A stretch of 32,807 nt of DNA from Halomonas sp. (lineage in GTDB: Bacteria; Pseudomonadota; Gammaproteobacteria; Pseudomonadales; Halomonadaceae), in the NCBI GenBank assembly GCA_003553625.1, contig PWEV01000250.1, forward strand, positions 1 through 32,807, in the 5' to 3' direction. Below are positions 26,858 to 32,807 of the stretch, piece after piece; the stretch's first letter is position 1; every line of letters begins with the position of its first letter. The translations under genes and the position numbers were made by a program. A model generated the notes under the pieces. The model did no database searches and was not told the origin of the DNA. It saw only the letters and a list, made by a program, of their open reading frames with translations.

Positions 26858-26943
26858 CACATCTCTCCCCCGTGAATCGTCGCTGCGCATCATGCCAGCC
26901 GAGCCGGGTCCTGTCTGCCCTGCCCGGAAATCGGAAGGAAGGC

Positions 26944-26949
26944 TACAAT
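26944..26949 (+). promoter_or_regulatory. Candidate -10 element of pepQ-yheT
   Basis: TACAAT, one mismatch from consensus, about 50 bases before pepQ. No convincing -35. Confidence 0.35.
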
Positions 26950-26999
26950 GCGTCAGGTGAACTCTCGGCACACCCACCAAGCAAGGAGTTCGAGACCGC

Positions 27000-28295
27000 A
27001 TGAGCGAATGTGAAGGCCAGCAGCACGCCCACCTGGATACCCTCATGCAGGGCTACAGCGAAGCGCTGGCGGCCCATGGGGTCGACGGCGTGCTGCTCTA
27101 CAGCGGCCATCCGGCTCGGCACTTTGGCGATGACCAGCACGCCAGCTTCGCCGCCTACGGCCACTTCGTGCACTGGACCGGCCAGGCACAGCTGGCTCGC
27201 AGCTGGCTGCTGGTGCGCCCCGGCAAGTCGCCGACACTCTACTTCCATGCCCCGGCGGACTTCTGGCATCTGCCCGCCCGCCTGCCCGAAGAGCCCTGGG
27301 TCGACCGCTTTCGTGTCGAGGCGCGCGAAACATCCGCTCCCCCTGCCCTGCCGCCCGGGCGATTCGCCGTGCTGGGTGATGTCTCTGACGGTGTGGCCCA
27401 GGCCATGGGGGCCGAGGCCAACCCGCCCGGCCTGGTGGCCGCCCTGAACGAGCTGAGAGTCTCCAAGAGCGATTACGAGGTGAGCTGCCTGCGCAGGGCC
27501 AATCGCCGCGCCATGGCCGGTCACCGAGCGGCTCGGAGGGTGTTTGAAGGGGGCGGTGCCGAGCTCGACATCCAGCTGGCCTACCTGGGCGGTGCCCGAC
27601 AACGGGAGAGCGAGTTGCCCTACCCGAACATCGTCGGGCTCAACGCCCACGGCGGCGTGCTTCACTATCAGCATTACGACACGGTGGCCCCCGAGAAACG
27701 CCGCAGCCTCCTGCTGGATGCCGGCGTCCGCCACCGCGGCTACTGCGCCGATATCACTCGCACCTGTTCGGGTCCCGATTCAGCGGGGGAGTTCACGCCG
27801 CTGATCGAGGGCGTCACATCGCTGCAGCAACGCCTGATCGCCGATCTCGCCCCCGGCGTCGACTTCGCGGCCCTGCACCGACGCATGCATGAAGGTCTCG
27901 CAGCGCTGCTGGTCGAGCAGCGGCTGGTCAACGCCTCCACCGAGGCGGTGCTGGAGAGCGGCCTCACCCGCGTCTTCTGTCCCCACGGGCTCGGCCACCT
28001 GCTCGGCGTGCAGGTGCACGACGTGGCCGGTCTCGTCGACGCCAACGGTCAACCGCTGCAGCCTCCCGTCGAGCACCCGGCGCTGCGCCTGACCCGGGAA
28101 CTGATGGCCGGCATGGTGGTCACCATTGAGCCGGGGCTCTACGTCATTCCCATGCTGCTCGACCCCCATCGCCATCGCGCGGAGGTAAACTGGAAGCGAG
28201 TCGAGCGGTTGGCCGACCACGGCGGCATCCGCATCGAGGACAACGTGCTGGTGACCGCCGCAGGCCCCGACGTCCTCACTCCTAAGGAAACGTGA
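27000..28295 (+). CDS. pepQ: Xaa-Pro dipeptidase (prolidase), M24B
   Basis: 431 residues, typical for PepQ. It cleaves dipeptides with C-terminal proline in the cytoplasm. N-terminal creatinase-like domain (~1-150, with YSGHPARHFGDDQHASF), C-terminal pita-bread domain with two-metal ligands in LLDAGVRHRGYCADITRT (two Asp), CPHGLGHLLGVQVHD (His), TIEPGLY (Glu) and RIEDNVLVT (Glu). This subfamily also includes bacterial organophosphorus acid anhydrolases, a side activity that cannot be judged from sequence. AAGGAG lies upstream of the ATG. It is followed after 7 bases by yheT. Confidence 0.95.
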   Translation: MSECEGQQHAHLDTLMQGYSEALAAHGVDGVLLYSGHPARHFGDDQHASFAAYGHFVHWTGQAQLARSWLLVRPGKSPTLYFHAPADFWHLPARLPEEPWVDRFRVEARETSAPPALPPGRFAVLGDVSDGVAQAMGAEANPPGLVAALNELRVSKSDYEVSCLRRANRRAMAGHRAARRVFEGGGAELDIQLAYLGGARQRESELPYPNIVGLNAHGGVLHYQHYDTVAPEKRRSLLLDAGVRHRGYCADITRTCSGPDSAGEFTPLIEGVTSLQQRLIADLAPGVDFAALHRRMHEGLAALLVEQRLVNASTEAVLESGLTRVFCPHGLGHLLGVQVHDVAGLVDANGQPLQPPVEHPALRLTRELMAGMVVTIEPGLYVIPMLLDPHRHRAEVNWKRVERLADHGGIRIEDNVLVTAAGPDVLTPKET

Positions 28296-28302
28296 GCCCG
28301 CC

Positions 28303-29337
28303 ATGACCGGTCAGCTGCATTGCGCCGATTTCGTTCCCCCCGCGGGGCTGGCCAACCGCCACGTCCAGACCCTGCTGCCTCGAGTGCTGCCCCGCCGCCG
28401 ACTGCCCCATCGCTGGGAAACGCTGACGCTGCCGGACGGCGACTTCGTGGAGCTCACCTGGGTGACGCCCGGCCCCGAGGATCCTGCCGCTCCGCTGTTC
28501 ATTCTCTTCCACGGCCTCGAGGGCTCCTTCGATTCCCCCTACTCCCGGGAATTGCTGGCCACTGCCGACACCCTGGGCTGGCGGGCGGTGCTGATGCACT
28601 TCCGCGGCTGCGGTCGCTCACCCAACCGACTGCCCCGTGCCTACCATAGCGGTGATACCGCCGACGCCTACTGGCTGATCGGCCAGCTGGCCCAGCGCTA
28701 CCCGCGCGCCTTGAAGGTGGCCGCAGGGGTCTCGCTGGGCGCCAACATGCTGGTCAAGCTGGTGGCAGAACAGGGCGGCGACGGCCTGGATCTGGCCGGT
28801 GCCATCGCCATCAGCGCCCCGCTGGACCTGTCGGCCAGTGCGGACTGTCTACAGCAGGGCTTCGCACGAGTCTATCAGCGCCACCTGCTTGCCTCGCTCA
28901 AGGCCAAGACGGCCCGTCGGCTGTGCGACCTGCCGCTGGATCTCAGCGCCGAGCGGCTCGATGGGCTGGGCACACTGCGGGATTACGACGACATCGTCAC
29001 CGCGCCGCTTCACGGCTTTCGCGATGCCGCGGACTACTATCGCCGTGCCTCCGCTGGGCGCTGGCTGGGCGACCTGGAGCTGCCCACCCTGATCCTCCAC
29101 GCCGAGGACGATCCCTTCATGCCGCCAAGCCTGTTCGACAGACTGCCGCTCCCCGGCGAATCGGTGCGAGTGGAGCTCGCCCGTCACGGCGGCCATGTGG
29201 GGTTCATGGAGTGGCGCGACGGCCTGTGGCGCTCCTGGCTGTCGCGACGGGTCGCCCGCCAGCTCGAGGACTGGGCGCCGACCTTCTCCGGTCAGCCCCG
29301 TCGACTGCCCGCCGAGAGCGAACCGCCTGGCCGCTGA
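28303..29337 (+). CDS. yheT: YheT-family alpha/beta hydrolase
   Basis: 344 residues. Alpha/beta-hydrolase fold of the YheT/ABHD1-3 group: ILFHGLEGSFDSPYSREL is the oxyanion loop, FRGCGRSPNRLPRAYHSGDT a family hallmark, GVSLGANML holds nucleophile Ser144, HAEDDPFMP the acid and HGGHVGFME the base. Members act on esters or lipids; the exact substrate in bacteria is unknown. Two genes, pepQ and yheT, share one transcript by spacing. Converges with msrA after 19 bases. Confidence 0.92.
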   Translation: MTGQLHCADFVPPAGLANRHVQTLLPRVLPRRRLPHRWETLTLPDGDFVELTWVTPGPEDPAAPLFILFHGLEGSFDSPYSRELLATADTLGWRAVLMHFRGCGRSPNRLPRAYHSGDTADAYWLIGQLAQRYPRALKVAAGVSLGANMLVKLVAEQGGDGLDLAGAIAISAPLDLSASADCLQQGFARVYQRHLLASLKAKTARRLCDLPLDLSAERLDGLGTLRDYDDIVTAPLHGFRDAADYYRRASAGRWLGDLELPTLILHAEDDPFMPPSLFDRLPLPGESVRVELARHGGHVGFMEWRDGLWRSWLSRRVARQLEDWAPTFSGQPRRLPAESEPPGR

Positions 29338-29356
29338 CGGCGGCGAGAGAATCGCT

Positions 29357-29887
29357 TCACCCCTTCAGCCGGTCGGCGAAGCGCTGGATAAGCTTCTGGC
29401 GCTTGGGGGGAATCACGAACTGGCAGTAGGCGTTGCCGGGGTTCTTCGTGAAGTAGTCCTGGTGATACTCCTCGGCGGGATGAAACGCCTCCAGGGGCGC
29501 CACTTCGGTGACGATGGGTGCCGAATAGTCGTCTTCCAGCTCGGCAATCACCTCCCGAGCCTCCCTCGCCTGAGTCTCATTCAGGGTGAAGATGGCCGAG
29601 CGATACTGGGTGCCCACGTCGTTACCCTGCCGGTTGAGTGTGGTGGGATCGTGCAGGGCAAAGAAGATCGTCAGCAGGTCGCGAAAGCCGATCACCGCCG
29701 GGTCATAGGTCAGCTCGACGACCTCGGCATGGCCGGTGGCGCCGCGACAAACCGCTTCGTAGCGCGGCGCCGGATCATGTCCTCCGGCATAGCCGCACAC
29801 CACCTGCTCCACCCCCTCTACCAGTCGAAAGCTGGTGTCCAGGCACCAGAAGCAGCCGCCGCCCAGTACACAGGTTTCCATCGCCAT
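29357..29887 (-). CDS. msrA: Peptide methionine sulfoxide reductase MsrA
   Basis: 176 residues. MsrA reduces methionine-S-sulfoxide in proteins, repairing oxidative damage. The catalytic GGGCFWC is at the N-terminus; GYAGGHDPAPRYEAVCRGATGHAE and HDPTTLNRQGNDVGTQYRS are the conserved substrate and fold motifs, and a C-terminal Cys (NAYCQF) may act as resolving residue. ATG 29887 with GGAGGG 8 bases before is preferred; an alternative ATG at 29920 overlaps the tamB stop (ATGA) and has AAGGA upstream, so read-through coupling to tamB is likely either way. No msrB nearby. Confidence 0.95.
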   Translation of the reverse strand: MAMETCVLGGGCFWCLDTSFRLVEGVEQVVCGYAGGHDPAPRYEAVCRGATGHAEVVELTYDPAVIGFRDLLTIFFALHDPTTLNRQGNDVGTQYRSAIFTLNETQAREAREVIAELEDDYSAPIVTEVAPLEAFHPAEEYHQDYFTKNPGNAYCQFVIPPKRQKLIQRFADRLKG

Positions 29888-29916
29888 GTTGCATTCCCTC
29901 CGCGGGTTGTTGTCAT

Positions 29917-32807
29917 TCATTCGGTAATCCTTGGCGGCTTGCCGGGGCGACTGAAGGCGTAGACCAGGTCAACCGCCTGGGCCGCCCCGGAGACCGCCTG
30001 CAGGTAGAGATTACGCCACAGGGTATAGCGCAGCGTCAGCTCGGCGATCGGCGAGAACACCCCGACGCCGTAGCTGATGCGCAGGTCCTCGGTGAGCTGA
30101 CCGCTTACCACCACCTGGCTCTCATCGCCGATGCCGGCTGTTTCGAGGGCCACGTCGGACACCCCGAAGGCCTCGCCGATGGCGCCCACGGCGCCGCCGG
30201 TCTGCCCCAGGGTCAGGCCGATCAACGCCTGGGTCAGGGCCCCACCGGTATCGCTGTCGTCCGGGGCGCGGCCTCGCAGCAGGTAGGAGAGCGCTCGTGC
30301 CTCGTCCATGGCCGGCTCGGAGAAGACCCGCAGCTGTGGCTCGGCGGCGGTCCCGGTGACGCGCAGACCCGCGACCACCCCGTCCTGGGTGACATTGGGA
30401 TTGCGCACCGCCTCGAAGTTGAGCAGGGGCTGGTCCGGCGGGCCGCTGAACAGCAGCTGCCCCTCGCGAATCAGCAGGTCCTGGCCGTAGGCGCGGAAGC
30501 GGCCGTCGATCAGGCTGACGTCGCCGAACAGCTGCACCGGCCCGCTTCGCTGGCGCACCTCCAGGGTGCCGGCCAGGCCAGACTCCAGGCCGTAGGCCGA
30601 CAGCTGCATGTCCGGCCCAAGGCGCAGCTCCATCTGGACATCCACCACCATGCCGGCCTGGGCCAGGGCCTGGACGGCATCGGTACCGGGCGCGTCGTCG
30701 GCCACGTCGGCGGCACGTTCGGCCTGGCGTCGGGCGCGCTCCTCGTCGCGGCGGGTAATGATGATCTCGTCCGGGCTCGGCGCCATTGCGGACGGCGGCA
30801 ATTCGCCCACCTCGAGGCGCGCCCAGGGCACTCGCACCTCACCACGCACCTGCAGCAGTGCCGGTGTGATCACCACGTTCATGTCCGGCGCCAAGCGCAG
30901 GCGACCGAAGGCCGGCAGCACCGCCAGCAGCGGCTGGTCGCGGCCATCCAAAGCGATGTTGATGCGCCAGTCGTCGGCGCTGGGCCAGGCGGCATCGCCG
31001 CGAATGGCCAGGCGCCCCTCCTCGGCGGCGACGAAGCCCTCGATGCGCCCCTGGTTGCCGGCGAGCTCTACGGTGATCTCTCCGTCGCGGACCTCCAGGG
31101 GGATATCCGCACCGCGCAGGCGCAAACCAGTCAAGCCGATGCGGCCATCCAGCGCGGGGGTCTGGGTGGTGCCGGTGATGGCCACCTGGCCGTCGAGACG
31201 ACCCTCCAGGGTCTCCATGCCCGCCACCAGGGCGCGGTACCTGTCCAGGCGCAGGTCGTCCAGGCTCAGGCGGCCATCGAGTCGGCCGTCGCCCACCGGG
31301 TCGTCGATGGCCAGCACCAGGCCGATGCGTCCCGCCTCGGCCAGCGTCAGGTCGAGGTCGACCTCGGCACGGGACGGGGTGGCCGTGACCTGGGCCGAGA
31401 GACGAGAGGCCGGCAGCGACCATGGCTGTCCGTAGGCGTCGAGCCCTTGCAGGGCCAGGTCGCTGACCAGGCGCAGGTCGGCCTGCCAGGCGCTGCCGCC
31501 CTGCTGCCATTCGGCCACCAGGCCGAGCTCATTCTCGCCCTCCAGGGTCCACTCCTCCGGCACCCACTCTTCGAGAAGCGACATGGGCAGCTCGCGCAGG
31601 GTCAGGGCGGCTCGCCCGTTGTCCGCGGAGGCCTCGAGCGGTTCGCTCAGGCACAGTTCGCCGCCCTGCTCGCGGCGCAGGCAGAAGGGCTGCACGGCGG
31701 CGCTGCCGGCGGGCAGGTTGGCCTCGAAGGCCAGCGGCTGGGCCAGGCGGATGTCGCCGAACTCGGTATCGACCTCCAGCGGCAAGAGCTCACCGCGATA
31801 GCGCTCACGAGGGCCGTCCAGGCCGCCCTCGAGGGTCAGCGCCGCCCGGGAGAGGGGCATGCCTCGGCCGGCCTGGGCCGCCAGGGTCAGACGATGGGCG
31901 GACAATAACCCTTCGAGGCTCAGGGAGATCTCACTGAAGCGCTGACCGGCGGCGTTGAGACGCTCCAGTTCCAGGCTCACGTCCAGGGCCGGATCTTCGA
32001 TACCCCTGATCCCGGCGTTCAGGCGCAGCGATGCCACGCGCTGGTCGGCAAAGGCCAGGTCGTCGCCGCTAAGTTCCAGATCGAGCTGGGGGGCCTCCAG
32101 GCTGCCGCCGGCGGTGAAGCGGCCGGCCAGCGTGCCACTGAGGTCGTCGTGAAGGCTCGTCAGGGCCGGCATGTCCAGCTCACCGGCAAGATCAATGACC
32201 GCCTCGCTGACCCGCCCCGCGGCGTTCAGACGGTTCTCTCCCTGGCGGAAATCGAGGGTCTCGATGTCCCAGCGCATATCGCTGTCGCCGGCGAGGCGAG
32301 CATCCAGGGCGAGGGGCAGATCCTGCAGGACCCCGGTGATGGCAAGGGTCGGAATGTCCAGGGTCCAGCCCTCGTCCGTCTGGGTGAAACGGGCCTCGAC
32401 GTTGCCGTCCAGGCGGCCATCGAGACCTTCGACGAAGCGCCCGGGCTCGAACCGATCCAGGCGAGCCATCGCCTCAACCGACAGGGCCTCGGCCCAGTCA
32501 ACGCGGCCGCGGCTCACCACGGAACCGCCGGCCAGGCTCACCGAGAGCGGGGTCCAGGCAAAGTGCTCGAGATCGCCGCTGCCGGCCAGCGCCACCCGAG
32601 TGAAGGGCACATCGGGCCCCTCCACCATCAGCGAAACGGCCAGCCGATAGTCGGTCAGGCTTCCCTCGGCGCGCAGGCTCAACTCCTCTATCAGCCAGGG
32701 CTCGGGCGGGGCTTCCTCGTCTGCGGGCATCGCACCGGGCAGCGGCCACTGCAGGAGTTCGCTGGTCAGCGAGGCGCTGAAGGGTAGCGTCGGATCGAGG
32801 GCATCCA
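29917..32807 (-). CDS. tamB: TamB-like translocation and assembly protein, C-terminal part
   Basis: 963 residues of an open frame that continues past the right edge, so the N-terminal anchor and start are not seen; an internal ATG at 32730 is not the start. The sequence is repeats of beta-strand-rich AsmA/TamB type (for example LRVTGTAAEPQLRVFSEP) and ends with the conserved DUF490 C-terminus, DLRISYGVGVFSPIAELTLRYTL and LYLQAVSGAAQAVDLVYAF. TamB is an inner-membrane-anchored protein spanning the periplasm, working with the outer-membrane TamA in autotransporter assembly and lipid transport. tamA is expected just beyond the edge. Confidence 0.93.
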   Translation of the reverse strand, partial: DALDPTLPFSASLTSELLQWPLPGAMPADEEAPPEPWLIEELSLRAEGSLTDYRLAVSLMVEGPDVPFTRVALAGSGDLEHFAWTPLSVSLAGGSVVSRGRVDWAEALSVEAMARLDRFEPGRFVEGLDGRLDGNVEARFTQTDEGWTLDIPTLAITGVLQDLPLALDARLAGDSDMRWDIETLDFRQGENRLNAAGRVSEAVIDLAGELDMPALTSLHDDLSGTLAGRFTAGGSLEAPQLDLELSGDDLAFADQRVASLRLNAGIRGIEDPALDVSLELERLNAAGQRFSEISLSLEGLLSAHRLTLAAQAGRGMPLSRAALTLEGGLDGPRERYRGELLPLEVDTEFGDIRLAQPLAFEANLPAGSAAVQPFCLRREQGGELCLSEPLEASADNGRAALTLRELPMSLLEEWVPEEWTLEGENELGLVAEWQQGGSAWQADLRLVSDLALQGLDAYGQPWSLPASRLSAQVTATPSRAEVDLDLTLAEAGRIGLVLAIDDPVGDGRLDGRLSLDDLRLDRYRALVAGMETLEGRLDGQVAITGTTQTPALDGRIGLTGLRLRGADIPLEVRDGEITVELAGNQGRIEGFVAAEEGRLAIRGDAAWPSADDWRINIALDGRDQPLLAVLPAFGRLRLAPDMNVVITPALLQVRGEVRVPWARLEVGELPPSAMAPSPDEIIITRRDEERARRQAERAADVADDAPGTDAVQALAQAGMVVDVQMELRLGPDMQLSAYGLESGLAGTLEVRQRSGPVQLFGDVSLIDGRFRAYGQDLLIREGQLLFSGPPDQPLLNFEAVRNPNVTQDGVVAGLRVTGTAAEPQLRVFSEPAMDEARALSYLLRGRAPDDSDTGGALTQALIGLTLGQTGGAVGAIGEAFGVSDVALETAGIGDESQVVVSGQLTEDLRISYGVGVFSPIAELTLRYTLWRNLYLQAVSGAAQAVDLVYAFSRPGKPPRITE

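Noticed and set aside
29638..31908. Long plus-strand ORF of 756 codons
   Set aside because: Antisense shadow of tamB; low-complexity composition with no recognisable domain.

Overview
The window reads as a piece of chromosome from a halophilic gammaproteobacterium, most likely Halomonas or another member of the Halomonadaceae. Reasons: high GC with long ORFs on both strands, ectoine genes (ectA, ectC), and a set of housekeeping genes (cysI with a DUF934 partner, metH, nfuA) of the Pseudomonas/Oceanospirillales type. Assignment is from protein family recognition only; no database search was run. It is ordinary chromosome rather than a mobile island, with two partial genes at the edges (a cytochrome c' at the left, a TamB-like protein at the right).

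Layout: 1-300 cytochrome c' (partial, minus). 553-3129 a GAF-PAS-LOV-GGDEF-EAL cyclic-di-GMP protein (plus). 3360-5018 DUF2069 protein, WrbA and a membrane-tethered gamma-glutamylcyclotransferase-like protein (minus). 5154-5747 SmrA (plus). 5896-8059 sulfite reductase CysI with its DUF934 partner (minus). 8194-9525 MATE exporter and 9583-13296 MetH (minus). 13581-14171 NfuA (plus). 14206-16670 a divergent pair, a KfrA-like DNA-binding protein and a tyrosine recombinase, around an AT-rich region with strong inverted repeats. 16698-17123 SufE (plus). 17128-18393 zur-hisI-yidD (minus). 18460-21867 a three-gene minus-strand operon: aspartic protease-like lipoprotein, inactive transglutaminase/7TM protein and RimK-like ligase. 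22004-22031 a chromosome dimer resolution site (dif). 22133-22675 a DUF3833 lipoprotein (plus). 22737-23903 ectA and ectC (minus) with ectB missing. 24185-25564 glutathione reductase (minus). 25734-26381 beta carbonic anhydrase (plus). 26378-26857 a second cytochrome c' (minus). 27000-29337 PepQ and YheT (plus). 29357-29887 MsrA and 29917-end TamB (minus).

Two results stand out. First, a near-perfect dif site (25 of 28 bases equal to E. coli dif), supported by nine GGGNAGGG (KOPS-type) octamers found by eye that all point towards it; this places the window at the replication terminus. Second, the ectoine operon has complete ectA and ectC, but between them only a short in-frame tail resembling the C-terminus of EctB survives. 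This looks like a precise internal deletion of the aminotransferase gene, so ectoine synthesis would need an EctB activity encoded elsewhere.

Functionally the window groups into sulfur and methionine metabolism (cysI, metH, msrA), Fe-S cluster supply (nfuA, sufE), redox and osmotic stress (gor, wrbA, the cytochromes c', ectAC), zinc-responsive regulation (zur-hisI), signalling (LOV-GGDEF-EAL) and envelope functions (tamB, yidD, the RimK/7TM operon). No rRNA, tRNA, CRISPR array or insertion sequence was recognised. No gene-free stretch exceeds 300 bases.
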